Below are positions 1 through 11,114 of a DNA stretch of 64,000 nucleotides, piece after piece. Source of the DNA: Tanypteryx hageni. Lineage: Eukaryota; Arthropoda; Insecta; Odonata; Petaluridae. How positions within the stretch are numbered: position 1 is the stretch's first letter; each line of letters opens with the position of its first letter. The position numbers were made by a program, and so were the translations under genes. The stretch covers positions 8,021,082-8,085,081 of the forward strand of contig CM054118.1 in NCBI GenBank assembly GCA_028673005.1. Reading direction: 5' to 3'. The notes beneath the pieces are model-generated. The model was not told the DNA's origin, made no database searches, and worked only from the letters and a program-made list of their open reading frames with translations.

Positions 1-349
1 AAGGGAAGCGAAAAGGATCGTAGAGAAAATAGGGATGAGAAGAAAAATAAAGAGGGGAATGAGATGGATAATGGAAGTGCGGATAAAAATGGGTAGGGAC
101 ATGGGGAAAAAAACTAAATTAAAAAAGACTAGCAGAAGTGGGAGAAGAGTAAGAGAGATGGTAATAAATGCGAATGAAAGAAATATGAAAACGATAAAAG
201 AGCTAAAATAAAAGAAGAGAAAGGATAAAATTCCATTTAAAATTTAAGATTTGAAAAGAGGGAAATGTTAAGGGTTAAATGTAAGAATGGACCTTCTGGT
301 CTAAATTTCGCCCGAATAAAGACGATTATCTATCTATCTATCTATCTAA
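1..349 (+). mobile_element. Decayed LINE 3' end with (ATCT)n tail
   Basis: An A/G-rich stretch with no open frame ends in a segment reading GGACCTTCTGGTCTAAA, then CGCCCGAATAAAG, then about five ATCT units at 333-348. A short C/T-poor 3' region ending in a simple tetranucleotide tail is what non-LTR retrotransposons leave behind. The clade cannot be assigned because no reverse-transcriptase motif remains in the window. Confidence 0.4.
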
Positions 350-1474
350 TTCAGATTTCAAAATAGCTTATGTAAAAGATGCAGAAAAATACATAAATTC
401 ATATAAGGACAACTGGAGAAGAAGGAATTAATGTTTTAAAAAAAAATGCTTAAATGGCTCCACGAAAACGACTAGAGTAAAAGTAAAGAGTGTACGAATC
501 GCAGCACAAGAAGGCTTAGCAGATAAGTCCTAAGAAGGAGTAGAAATAAGCGCAGGTAAAAATCATTAATGTTAACTCCTCTATCAGGGTCACCTTATAC
601 GTATACGGCTCTTGCTATCTCACCGCAGAAACGGTCCTCCGTACAAGCGTACGGACAATGAGCGCTCAGCAATATGCAGTTAATCGAGATATCTCAAAGA
701 AATTAAATTGTGCATACAATTAAAATATAAGAGGAAAAAATTTAAAGAACGCCGGAATTCCCCTTCAAAATGGCCGCTTATAGGGGCAAACAGAGATGAG
801 AAAAGTGTCAAATTCGAGAGAGCTAATTAGGAAAAATTATCAGAAACGGTAAGCGCTGAGGGGGCAGCTTATTATTCAAACATTAAATTTTTAAAAAATA
901 ATCGAAGAAGATATTAGATAAACCCAAAAAGGAGATAGAAGAAAATACCTTTAAAACGACGTTAGGGAAGACTAATTATTTATTTAGAAGCACAAATAAT
1001 AAGAATAAAACAAAAACATAAATACGAAGAAAAATGCCTGTGGGATTAGAGAGAACTAAATCTAGCCATAGAGGAGTGCTGAAATGAAAGTGGACAATAT
1101 CCTAAAACAGCAAATGGATAACAAAAGATAGAATAAGGAAGGGTGACGGGAAAATTAAGTGAGTGCGCAAAGAAGGTAGAATCAACGTGACTGTTTTTGA
1201 AACACAGGCAACAATGGAGTTAAAAAAATAAATATGGAAATGAGAGGCAATAAAACATATAAAGGAAAGAAGACAGGAAGAGATAAAATTTTAAAGAAGA
1301 CACAAAAACAAACAAAAGCACAAATATTTCGCGAAATGGTGCGAACACGGTGCATAATATGTAATAAGGAAGAAAAGAAAAGTTTTACAGAACTTAAAAA
1401 CAATCGAAAAACATTTCTATGGGTAGAGAGCCTTGGAGATTGCGAGATAAATGGATGATGATGAAGAGAGAATA
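350..1474. other. Gene-free AT-rich DNA
   Basis: No reading frame here resembles a known protein. Frames up to about 140 codons exist on both strands, but they are lysine- or phenylalanine-rich translations of A-rich DNA. The segment ends at the TA duplication of the Tigger element. Confidence 0.6.
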
Positions 1475-1476
1475 TA

Positions 1477-3793
1477 CAGTCAAACTCGTTTATAACGAGC
1501 ACGGTTGTAGTGAGGTCACGGCTATAGTGAGCAAATGCTACCTCCAAGATAAGTTTACGAGCATTTACATACAAATATTCCACGTATATAACGAGCACGC
1601 TTCACGGATATATCGAGCAAACTTTGACCACTTCTCACTGTCTCAAACGCGGCGGCGGTCTGTCCCTTCAATCCTCATAGTGACCCAATATATGTAACCT
1701 TGTGTTCTCGAGTCCAGCCTCTACACCCTATCCCTCGGGGAGGTTAAAGACCGCGGCGTTGTTGTTAAAAAATAATCCCTTCGTCCAAACCAAGAATTCC
1801 CAACTTGCAAGTACAGTGGCACCCGCGGAGGTCCTTTGTCCTCTCCTCCCAACCCCCAGCTCATTTACAGCCAGGAGGTAGTGATTGGAAGGGGGTAAGG
1901 AGCTGAGGGCATGCACAATGGGGCTCGCCCCCGTCGCTCAGCCGAATGCACCCAACACCCCTTCCCACGTAAAGATGGGAAATCCCAGATTTAATCCGTC
2001 TCCTCATTAACTCTTCCTGGAATTGGTATGCTCGCAGTTTGCAAAGAAAGTTCGTAGCGTTGATCACAAAAATCAGTTGAGATTTTGCCCTTGAACGAGT
2101 AACATGTCCGTACATAAAAGGAAGTGTCTGTCTATTCGCGAAAAGGTTGATATTATTCGAGAGTTAGAACGTGGTGAAAAAAATGTTGAAGTGTGCAAAA
2201 AATTTAATTTATCGTCGTCTACGGTTTCAACCTTATGGAAAAACAAAGAAGCGATTTTATCTGCACTAGAGAACAACCTAACAACGAACAAGAAAATGAG
2301 GAAGTGTGACTTGGGTACTGTTGATCAAGCACTGCTGGAGTGGTTTAAGACGCAGAGAAATGCTGGTTTCCCCATCAACGGCCCCATCTTAAAGGTACAG
2401 GCAGATAAATTTGCAAAACAGTTAGGACATGAAAACTTCACATGCAATAATGGGTGGCTCGATCGTTTTAAAAATCGGCATAACATTGTTTATGCGAAAG
2501 TCAGTGGAGAGGCCCTGTCAGCAGATTCAAAAACGGCAAGTGAATGGGTGAAAAGTGTTTGGGAGGAGTGTCGAAAAGGTTAGTTGGTGGCAAAAGACCT
2601 AAGAATCGTTTAACAGTTTTAATGTGCGCAAACATGAATGGGAGTGACAAAAAAAAACTTTTTGTTATTGGTAAGTCACAAAAGCCGCGTTGCTTCAATA
2701 ATGTAAAGAAGCTTCCCGTTGAATATGCAGCTAATAAAAAGGCATGGATGACTTCCAATATTTTTCAGCAATATGTAAGTCAGTGGAACAACGAGTTACG
2801 GAGGAAAAATAGAAACATTTTACTCCTTGTCGATAACTGTTCTGCGCACCCACATATGCAGGAGTTATCCAATGTAAAACTGGTGTTTTTGCCTACAAAT
2901 GCGACTTCTATTTTGCAGCCAATGGACATGGGGATAATTAAAAGTTTTAAAGGACATTTCAAGCGATTTTTTGTTCTACAGTTGATTGAAAGGAGGGAAT
3001 GAGGTTTAGATGGCAACGTCTCTGTATTGGATGCAATTCATTTGATGACAGATGCATGGGACAATGTTTCACCTACAACGATCATAAACTGTTTTCGGAA
3101 GTCTGGTTTAATATCGGGAGAATTTTCGATTGATAACCATAACGTTGATGAAGTTGATCTACCTCTGTCAGAATGGCTTAAAGAAAATGGAATTGCGAAT
3201 TTTGACCATGTAAATGACATTGACAATTTTGTTCATGTTGATGATGATTTGATTACCAGTGGAATTCCTACGGAGAGTGAAATAATAGAGACAGTACAAA
3301 ACATAGCAGACAGTGATGAAGACATTGTTGAATGTGTCGAAGACACAATCCCGACGAAAGCCGTGCCAACTTACTCTCAAGCTCAGGATGCTGTGGAAAC
3401 ATTATATGATTTTTTTTAAAACATTGACATTTCCGATGGTGTTTTTAGTGCAATAAGTGTAATAAGAGGAAACTTAAGAGACTTCAAAGTGAAATCTATG
3501 AAACAGGCTACCATTCAAAGTTATTTTTCTAAAAAGGGGAGTGATTAAGGATGCAGCTGTGAGTAAATTTTATATGTACAAATGTTTATTTTAAATTTTC
3601 TAGTTTATTCTCCTTTTTAATGTTTTTCCATAAATTTACTAAATAAACTTTCTGTTTATATATTCACTTTTACTTCTTATGTCTTATTTCACCATACGCA
3701 TGCATGTTTTTGCCTTCACGGATATTAAGTTTAACGGCTATAACGAGCAAAACTAGACGGTCCCGTGGCGCTCGTTATATCCGAGTTTGACTG
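1477..3793 (+). mobile_element. Tigger/pogo-family DNA transposon, non-autonomous by decay
   Basis: Both ends are visible. The left inverted repeat begins CAGTCAAACTCG at 1477 and the right one ends CGAGTTTGACTG at 3793. Over 24 bp they match at all but two positions, and both continue into an ATAACGAGC block. TA dinucleotides flank the element (1475-1476, 3794-3795), the usual pogo/Tigger target duplication. The 2.3 kb body carries one transposase gene (2104-3548) broken by an internal deletion and stop codons. Both ends of the element survive, so it could in principle be mobilised in trans; that is inference. Confidence 0.9.
2104..3548 (+). pseudogene. Tigger-type transposase, CENPB HTH plus DDE domain, broken
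   Basis: The family cuts and pastes its own DNA using a helix-turn-helix N-terminus and a DDE nuclease. The first 159 codons from the ATG at 2104 hold the psq/CENPB-N helix-turn-helix (LSIREKVDIIRELERGEKN, then FNLSSSTVSTLW) and a second CENPB-type domain (GWLDRFKNRHNI). The frame is then lost at 2544-2583. The DDE part resumes in another frame: KNRLTVLMCANMNGSDKKKL, VIGKSQKPRCF, the second Asp in LLLVDNCSAHP, and the third in LQPMDMGIIKSFK. The expected NADET block with the first catalytic Asp, normally between the two parts, is absent (about 45-50 residues), so the enzyme cannot be active. In-frame stops at 3000-3002 and 3417-3419 interrupt the C-terminal half. The same frame then runs to the family-typical tail KQATIQSYFSKK and a stop at 3546-3548. 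Confidence 0.88.
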
Positions 3794-3799
3794 TATATA

Positions 3800-3983
3800 C
3801 AGTCAGACTCCGATTTAGCGCCACCGATTGCCCATAACTGACATTGGCATTAAAGAGGAGATGGCGCTAAATCGAGGTATATGCTAGCTATAGGTGTTCA
3901 TAGGATGAAAGTATTGTTCGCCACGATACATGGGCGGTATGCGGGGTGGCACTAAAAAGGAGGGCGCTAGATCGAGGTTGACT
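3800..3983. mobile_element. Tigger-type MITE abutting the Tigger element
   Basis: The left end CAGTCAGACTCCGATTTAGC at 3800 mirrors the right end GCGCTAGATCGAGGTTGAC near 3982, imperfectly. A third arm, GATGGCGCTAAATCGAGG, lies inside at 3863-3880. The left flank is TA, inside the TATATA that separates this unit from the Tigger element. There is no coding capacity. A 14-15 bp piece of the same arm (GAGATGGCGCTAAAT) also occurs at 23343-23357. Confidence 0.65.
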
Positions 3984-4086
3984 ACACACACACAATCACA
4001 CACACATACATACATACATACATACATACATACATACATACATACATACATACATACATACATACATACATACATACATACATACA

Positions 4087-4155
<69 letters not shown>
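3984..4155. repeat. (CA)n, (CATA)n, (TA)n compound microsatellite
   Basis: The tract runs CA-rich from 3984, then about 27 CATA units from 4005 to 4112, then TA repeats to 4155. Apparent Tyr/Met/Cys-Val and Ile/His/Thr frames across it are translations of the repeat. Confidence 0.97.
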
Positions 4156-4156
4156 C

Positions 4157-4370
4157 AACTTACGGAAAAGGAAAGGTAAAATGAATATATGGATGTCAAC
4201 AAGGTGTTGGGATGAGGAAACCCAGTGAGCACTAACCAATCAGACAACTTCAGGTTGGCGAGGCCCCGGGGATGTCGAAGCGACACACGTAAAATAACAC
4301 AAAAACACAGAAACATCACAAACGTAAAGCTTTCGGAACTACTCCTTCTTCAGCTACACCTTGTTGACAT

Positions 4371-4372
<2 letters not shown>
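4157..4372 (+). repeat. M-family repeat, copy 1
   Basis: A ~180-215 bp repeat found at least six times in the window, always next to a (TA)n tract. This copy starts with a lead (TTACGGAAAAGGAAAGGTA) followed by an inverted-repeat arm ATGGATGTCAACAAGGTGT at 4189-4207. The mirror arm ACACCTTGTTGACATCCAT closes it near 4356-4374. Inside is GATGTCGAAGCGACACACG, and near the end a small hairpin at 4331-4353 (minus strand: CTGAAGA, A, GGAG-TAG-TTCC, GAAA). It has no reading frame. It could be a MITE, a SINE or the terminal part of a Penelope-like element; the sequence does not decide. Confidence 0.75.

Positions 4373-4416
<44 letters not shown>
4373..4416. repeat. (AT)n microsatellite
   Basis: A pure AT dinucleotide tract sits between M copy 1 and the tRNA-like head of RTE copy A. 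Confidence 0.97.
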
Positions 4417-4420
<4 letters not shown>

Positions 4421-4489
4421 TGGTGGTGTAGTGGGATGCGTGTTGGTTTCCAATTACCAAGTTCCGGGGTTCAAACCCCGCGAACAGAG
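4417..4489 (+). other. tRNA-like head of RTE copy A (internal pol III boxes)
   Basis: The segment contains an A-box match TGGTGTAGTGG at 4424-4434 and a B-box GGTTCAAACC at 4468-4477 inside a T-arm-like stem (GGGGTTCAAACCCC). Spacing is that of a tRNA, but the acceptor ends do not pair, so it is tRNA-derived rather than a tRNA gene. The same head precedes RTE copy D (41306-41378), so it belongs to the element. It could act as an internal RNA polymerase III promoter; that is inference. Confidence 0.7.
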
Positions 4490-7400
4490 GTTTTGTAAAA
4501 ACAAAACTATCATCGGTGCCTGGCAGTAGGCAGCAGTATTGTCAGTATGGTATAGAGCCGACAACAAATGATGTTGGCTGGGAAATATCCAATACAGCTT
4601 TATGCGTTATCGGGAAGATTTGAACGGCTACAGTACTGCGATGTGGAAAGCAAGAGGTAAACTACCACATTACAATCCCTAGTAATGAGTATATGGTTGG
4701 AAAATATGAGTTCTCTCGAGGTAGCAATCCAGAGGTAAAATGAATGAAAGTTTACGCCAAAAAGTTTTTTGAGCCATCTTTGAATATTACGGAGGTAAAA
4801 TAGTCTACCAATCGGATCTCCGGGCGGGGACTGTCTTGAGGAAAACATTTGTCGAAATTAATTTAAGAACAGGCACTTGAAACGTAAGAACTATGAGAAA
4901 GGTAGGAAAGCTAGAGAACTTGAAAAAAGAAATGGGAAGCAATAGAGTTGACATTATAGGACAGCAAAACTAGATGGGAAGGAGAAAAACAGTTCGACTC
5001 GGAAGAGTTCAGGGTAGTTTACTCTGGAGGATATATTGGAGAAAAGCTTTGATACTTAGGAGCAATATGATGAAAAGCTTGACAAAGATAATAACAACGA
5101 AAGATAGACTGATGGCAATTAAGTTAAAGCAGTCCAAGTGGGCATGCTGATAATCCAGGTATATATGTCAACGTCTGATCATGAATATAAAGAAATTGAG
5201 GAGATTTATGAGCAAATTAATGGCATTTACGAAGAAGACGGAGGATGAAAGGTAAACTGCATAATAATGGGAGATTGGAACAGCATATTGGAAGAAGGAC
5301 AGGAAGAAAATGTTGTCGGGCATTACGGACATAATAACAGAAACCGAGAAGGGGAAGAACTGGTAGAATTCTGCATCAATAATAAACTAATAATAACTAA
5401 TGCATGGTTCAAAAACCAAAAACGAAGAAAAGCCCAGGAGATAGAATGAGATGCCAAATATATTACATACTAGTAAAACAAAGATTCAGGAACAGCATAA
5501 AGACCGCCGAGGCATTATCAGGAGCAGATATTAATTCAGATCACAGCCTTCTATTAGTTGACGTAAGCACAAAATTCAAACAAATAAGAAAAACGAGAAG
5601 AGAAAGCAAGACTTGGGACCTAGAAAAACTGAAAGAAAGGGAGGATGTAGTCAGAATGAAGTTATAAGATTGCCTAAGAAATTTGAAAAACAAACTAAAG
5701 ACCGTGGATATAGAATAGGAAGAAATTAAAACCAGTATTAAGGATAGCTTGGATAAAGAGACTGGAAAATCAGAAAGCCATAGATCACTAAGGAAATGCT
5801 GGAGAAAATGGATGAGAGACGAAAACAGAAAAACATTAACAGTGAAGAAGGTATTGCCAACTATAGACGTATAAACAATGAGCTGAGAAGGGTAACAGAT
5901 AAAGCTAGAGAAAATGGATTAAAAGAAAAATTTGATGAAATACAACAAATGGTGAAGTTAGGACGGTACGATATGCTGTAGACTGGAATTAGAAGACAAG
6001 AAGTCTAATGGAATTCGTAGTAAAGAAATTATGAATACGGATGGGAATATAGTCTCAGAAACCAAGGATGTAGCACAGATATGGGAAGAATACATTAAGG
6101 AACTATACAGCAAGTAGGCAGGATCGGGCAAAAATAGAACTGATAGATGAGGAAAACATTGAAGAAAACAACTTAGGACCAAGTATTATGGAGAGCAAAG
6201 TAGAAAAAGCGATAGTGGAACTAAAGAAAGGGAAAGCCACAGGCAGCGATGGAATACCAGCTGAGGTACTTAAAGTCATTGGATCAGAAGGACTAAAAGC
6301 GATCACGAAATTAATTAATAAGATTTACGAGACGGGAGAACGGCCTCGGGATTTCCTAGAAGTAACAATGATCCCTCTAAAGAAGAAGCCAAAGGCAATG
6401 CAGTGTAAAGACTACAGAACGATAAGCCTTCTGTCACACACATCGAAGATTATCTCGAGGATTCTCAATAAAAGGCTGGAGAAAAAGGCAGAAGAAATGC
6501 TAGGGGAAGATCAATTCGGTTTCGGAAAAAGAAGATGAACTAGAGATGCTATAGGGTAGTTAGGATCATATCAGAAAGGGCGATAGAGTACAGTCAAGAT
6601 ATCTGCGTATGTTTCGTAGACTGGCAGAAGGCCTTTGATAGAGTAAATTGGGTAATCATGGTGAAGATATTAAAGAAAATAGGTGTAGACTGGAAAGACA
6701 GGAGACTGATCAGGAATTTATACGTGAATCAAGTTGCAAAGGTCAGGTTGGAGAATGCGGACACCTGCGGAGTAAATATCGGCAGAGGAGTAAGACAGGG
6801 CTGCTGCCTATCGGCGACCCTATTCAATATGCATGGAGAAAGTCTAAAGCAAGAAGCGTTTGATGGCAGAGGAGATTTCAAAATTGAGGGAAAGGTTATA
6901 AGAACAGTAATATATGCGGATATTCAAGTACTTCTAGCAGGAAAGGAAGAGGAACTTTAGAAAATGAAAAATAGACTAGTAATTACAGCTACAAAATACG
7001 GTATGGAAATGGATAAAAAAATCCAAGGTCAATCGAATATCAGTCAAAAAAGAGAAGCTGAGCAAGTATTGGAGGAAAGTCTTTAGAACAATTATTAGAC
7101 TATAAATACTATTATGTAAGGATGAGATCAGAACTAGAATAGGAAAAGCTAAAGCGGCTTTCAAAAGAAAGAAACTCCTACTTACGGTGAATATAAGGGA
7201 CGATACCCGCAAGAAGTTCATAAAATGCTATGCACGCAGTATAGAATTGTACTGGGCAGAAACATGGACGCTAAGGAAAAATGATATCAAATACTTGGAA
7301 AGTTTTGAAATGTGGACTTGGAGGAGAATGCTGAAAATAAAATGAACAGATAGGATGAAAAACGATGAAGTGCTACGAAGAGTAGTAGACAAACGGATGA

Positions 7401-7647
7401 TTATAGAGAGTATTAGAAAGAGGAAGGCAAACTGGGTTGGACATTACCTGAGGAGAGAGAGTATGATTAAAGACGTGTTAGAATGAAAACTAGATGGGAA
7501 ATGGCAAAGAGGTAGGAAAAGGTTTCAGACGATTTGAAAGTGAAAGAGAGTTATCAAGATATGAAGAGGACAGCAGAAAATAAGAGAATATGGAGAACCA
7601 GGTTTAACCATGATCACGGGCCTGTCTACGAATAGACTACCTATGAT

Positions 7648-7650
<3 letters not shown>
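4490..7650 (+). pseudogene. RTE/BovB-like LINE copy A, endonuclease-reverse transcriptase remains
   Basis: Family role: one protein nicks target DNA with an APE-type endonuclease and copies its RNA in place. The likely start ATG is at 4706, followed by a 65-bp insertion relative to copy D. Readable pieces in several frames include the endonuclease GDWNS block near 5270-5285, the RT segments KGKATGSDGIPAEVLK (6214-6270), YRTISLLSHTSKI (6412-6450), EDQFGF and FVDWQKAFDRVNW (6613-6650), and the C-terminal ETWTLRKN and RRMLKIK parts (7258-7345). The catalytic YADD box reads YADI at about 6913-6924, so the polymerase is dead. Many stops and shifts break the frame. The 3' end CCTGTCTACG…GACTACC…TATGATGA is shared with copy D. 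It is a close relative of copy D and more decayed. Confidence 0.88.

Positions 7651-7699
<49 letters not shown>
7651..7699. repeat. (AT)n microsatellite
   Basis: A pure AT tract joins the 3' end of RTE copy A to M copy 2. Confidence 0.97.
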
Positions 7700-7703
<4 letters not shown>

Positions 7704-7880
7704 GTTAAGGAAAAGGAAAGGTAGTGAGGAGGGTGGCAACAAGGTGTTGAAGGGAGCCCAGTGGACACTTACCAATTTGGTGAGCAAGTTGGTGAACTGC
7801 TGGGGGCGTCGAAGAGATGCACGTGAAACCACAAAAAAACATGTAAGCTTTTCGGGCTTAACTCCTTCGTCAGCGACAGA
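7700..7880 (+). repeat. M-family repeat, copy 2
   Basis: It begins TTAAGGAAAAGGAAAGGTAG, then GGCAACAAGGTGTTGAAGG and GCCCAGTGGACACTTACC, then GCTGGGGGCGTCGAAGAG. It ends with the hairpin region at 7850-7873 (minus strand CTGACGA…GAAA). In this copy the stem is weakened (GGAG opposite GCCC). It lies immediately downstream of an RTE 3' end, as copies 4 and 5 do. Confidence 0.75.
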
Positions 7881-7901
7881 GTAACTAAATGTCAGCATAT
7901 A

Positions 7902-8682
7902 TCATTATATATCGACGACTCTTACAGAGGAGGAGGATATAACATACATATAACAGGAGGATACTAATGTTTAGGCACTTCCAGATGTGCTGGAGATTCG
8001 AAATTTTTTTCAATGGTATGATTTTGTGCAAAACCGACTAGAAAAAACGAAAATCTTGAAAAAGTGCAACAATGCGGCCGCTAAAAATTCGCAATTGTTT
8101 AAACAAATTTTCATGGTTTATGTATTTTCGCATGTGCTACGGAGTTGAAATTTTTTTTATAAGTAGAATTCCTAAAATAACTAAATAGGGATTATACAAA
8201 TTTTGATATTTTTATTTGTTTGGCAGTTAAAAATTCTTAAAGTTTAAACAAATGGATAACTGTTTAGGTACTACGGGATGAGCTAGGAAGCTGAAAATTT
8301 CAAATTATTTACAGAGTAGTAAACTTGCACAAATAAACATTTCAATTTTACCACATATGATTTGCGGCGGCCGTTAAAAATTATTTAAATTTAAACAATT
8401 AGAAAAATATTACTTTACTTCTTGAAGTGATACAACTTTAAAATTTTGCTAAAAAGTGTAGCATTAGTACCTTATAATGAATAAAGGTTAAAAATTTTTA
8501 AATTGCAACATTTGGAGATTGTTTAAACTATTAATTTTACATGTGTGAAAAACGGAAAACGCTGCGGAGGTGAAATATTTACAATTGAAAGAATATTTGT
8601 AATGATGATATGTCTGTCTGAAAAATGAATGTTTTTTCAAGGTGATATGAAATGCTTGCAGTATGCAAGCACCAACTACTAG
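7902..8682 (+). mobile_element. Non-autonomous Helitron, copy 1
   Basis: The 3' end is diagnostic: a perfect 7-bp hairpin TGCTTGC-AGTAT-GCAAGCA (8653-8671), seven bases, then CTAG (8679-8682) followed by T. Helitrons end in a hairpin plus CTRR and insert between A and T. The 5' end is placed at TCATTATATATCGACG (7902, preceded by A) because an inverted relative at 12257 starts the same way. There are no coding frames. The interior carries four degraded units near 8072, 8221, 8365 and 8487, each with TTAAAAATT or CTAAAAATT then TTTAAAC or a variant, two of them headed by GCGGCCG. It would need Rep-helicase from another copy. Confidence 0.72.
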
Positions 8683-8683
8683 T

Positions 8684-9524
8684 ATATATATATATATACT
8701 CACACAAACATATGGGTGGCAGCTTGGTGTAACAGGATACTCGTCTATTTGTTACAGGATAAGATCCTACAAAAGTTTCGGGGGAAGGGAATATGTCTGT
8801 GGGAAGGGTTGGGCCTGACGGTATAAAAGTGTAGGTTGGAGGCAAGGGTAATCGAAGAAGAGTTAAGGTTTCTCTCTCAGGAGGGACGTATTTTTAGGGC
8901 GAGGTAAATGGGGACGAGAGAAGAGGAGAACTAGGGAGTTGAATAGGGAGGGAGGAAGGGAAGGAGAGAGGGAGGGAGAGAGGGATGGAGGGAGAGAGGG
9001 AGGGAGGTAGAGAGAAAGGAGGAATAGAAAGAGAGGTAGAAGATGATGACAGGCTTTAACTGGGAGGTGTCGGTTGTCTCTTGGAGATAATTCAGGTTCA
9101 ACGCCACGGGAGATAGAATATAAAGGATGGAAAAAGTTTTAAGCAAAAAGAGGAAGACGGAAAATCGTCGGAAGGGAAAGAAAAAAGAAAGTTGGAAGTA
9201 GAAAGCGTTAGAATAATGAAAAACCAGAAAAGTAAGCTTTTTTAAGATATATGTCAACGTGAGCAAATAAGTAGGAGAAATGAATTTACGAAAAAGTAAC
9301 TAATATTAATAATAATAGTCGAAATATAACTAAAAATGAAGTCTATTCAGGAGTGAAAGAAAACAAGTAGAGTGCTATCTATAAACATGGATAAATTAGC
9401 GCGTTTTTTTAATTTTCATTTGGTTATACTGCCACATATTCTATCAATAGAGTCTAGTTTGTTTTATAACGGAGGTACCTCGTGAATCTGAGGTTAGCGT
9501 TGGAATAAGAGAGGGCTGATTAAT
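8684..9524. other. Gene-free DNA with purine-rich tract
   Basis: Nothing coding is seen. From 8935 to about 9015 the plus strand is nearly all A and G in GGGA/GAGA steps. The rest is A-rich unique sequence. Confidence 0.6.
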
Positions 9525-9680
9525 ACTAGCTTGGCTAGCCCGGACACGACTAAGAAAAACACCCGCATTCAGAAACGGGAAAAGTAGTCCGGTACGATAG
9601 ATCAGTGGTAGAATATCCGTTCGGCAAATGGAAAACCCGGTTTCGATTGCCGGTCATAGCAGAACTTTTTCCCGTTTCAA
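9525..9680 (+). mobile_element. tRNA-cored fold-back element, copy A
   Basis: It starts with the palindrome CTAGCTTGGCTAG (9526-9538). It then has outer arm GAAACGGGAAAAGT (9572-9585), a tRNA-Gly-like core with GATCAGTGGTAG (A-box region) and GGTTTCGATTGCC (B-box region), and the complementary arm ACTTTTTCCCGTTTC (9664-9678). Copies B and C at 23.8 and 24.1 kb share the same order, spacing (arms 107-108 bp end to end) and palindrome. It could be an unusual tRNA-derived SINE or a MITE that captured a tRNA. Confidence 0.72.
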
Positions 9681-10785
9681 AAATATGTCCTATTAATAAT
9701 AAAGCAAATGGACTTCCACAATTTTTGTTAATGTACGCAAAACGGAGCGTTTCACAGCGTCGCAAAAAGAAGAAAAATGAGTTTTATTTTGTCTTGTGGT
9801 AATCTATGAGTAAATATTATACAAAGCAAACAGAAAATTTTCTAAAATTGGAGGTAATATATCTTCTTTTTAACAGAAAAATCGTTTGCTTCATTGGGAC
9901 CTTCAATTACGTTCATTTCGTTTATTAATCGAATTTAAAGCATAATATTTGCTCTCTTTTGTTTTAACCGAAACTTTTAATCTATAAAAGAAAAATATCA
10001 ATATTTTATAGAAATTCAAAGTGCTAAGGCCGAAAACAATCACTGTGAGGAATAAACATTTGTTATTTTTTATTTCGATTTTTTTTATAGAAATATTGTA
10101 ATTACTTGCTAATCGATTTACCTACGACTTCTCGTGAATCAAAATTCAATATAAGACGCATAATCTTGTATAACTAAGCCTGTAAAAACACAAGAGCATC
10201 TATCTATCCATCGTGTTCTCTTTAAAATGTCGCCACCGTCATTAGAAAACCATTTGAGAAATTCCTCTCGGCTTGTCGCCATGATTACCAAATTAAGGCA
10301 CCAGATGGCGTCACAAAAGATACTCTTCCTCGCTCATTACCCAGGGAATAATAATACGCTTCCCAAACATCGAACTCTCACGCAAAGACACTTTATCCTT
10401 TAATCCGGATCTTATCCGCCTTCCTCACTCCAAACAGCCCCAACCACAAAAGAGCAAATTCGAAGCATCCAGGCTATTCGTATTTAAGAAGAATTTCTCG
10501 CGAGTTATAGGGGAATTCTCGTCGACTCTGTCTTCCTTACGCTTTCATTCTCTACGTTCTCACCAACTCTCTGTCCCCTGAAAACACACCATTCGTTGAC
10601 GAGGATGCAAAAGTTATTCGCTCGGCCAGGGAATCCTCCCTATCCCGTTTTCAACGTTTGTGTTGTAAGTGTGTTTATATATATAACTTTTTATGCAAGA
10701 GGAATGGTAAATAGGCATATAAAGGGCTACTATAGTTGTCTCTTTCTTGTGGTGATGAAGGGATCATATTGAACGTGTGTAAATG
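9681..10785. other. Gene-free AT-rich DNA
   Basis: No protein-like frame, RNA gene or recognisable element is seen. The section 10200-10650 is less AT-rich than its surroundings but still has stops in all frames. Confidence 0.55.
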
Positions 10786-10856
10786 CTTATTTGCTGCTCT
10801 CCTATTGGTAAGTGTCCACTGGGCTTCCTTCCTTCAACACATAGTTGCCGTTGATA
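10786..10856 (-). repeat. M-family repeat, truncated copy 3 (reverse)
   Basis: On the minus strand it reads CAACGGCAACTATGTGTTGA, then AGGAAGCCCAGTGGACACTT, matching the first half of copies 2 and 5. The hairpin half is missing. A (CA)n(TA)n tract follows directly. Confidence 0.7.
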
Positions 10857-10861
10857 TATAA

Positions 10862-10862
10862 T

Positions 10863-10931
<69 letters not shown>
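10862..10931. repeat. (CA)n(TA)n microsatellite
   Basis: A CA dinucleotide run changes to TA dinucleotides, beside M copy 3. Confidence 0.96.
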
Positions 10932-10935
<4 letters not shown>

Positions 10936-11114
10936 CCAAAAACAAATTACGTTAACTAGTTACGCAGCATCCCCTCGCACTGAAACAATCGTTTACACAA
11001 GAGCGTCATCGGATAGGCAGCAACATATCGTAGGAGGGCGGAAGCAAACAACAGTACGATAAATGCAGCCGATGCAAGCTTACGCTTGGTCCTTCATAAA
11101 GTTCGAGAGAATGG
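10932..11114. other. Short gene-free segment
   Basis: It contains a CTAG palindrome (GTAACTAGTTAC at 10953-10964) and GC-richer unique sequence. I could not relate it to the neighbouring Helitrons. Confidence 0.4.

Noticed and set aside
333..348. Regularly spaced short repeats as a CRISPR-like array
   Set aside because: It is a simple ATCT tail of a LINE. The genome is eukaryotic and no spacers exist.
3884..4319. Frames of repeated Met-Tyr-Val-Cys or Ile-His-Thr-Tyr
   Set aside because: Direct translation of the (CATA)n and (TA)n microsatellites.
10953..10964. Helitron CTAG terminus for copy 2
   Set aside because: The CTAG is part of a palindrome, no hairpin of the family precedes it, and similarity to copy 1 stops at about 11115.
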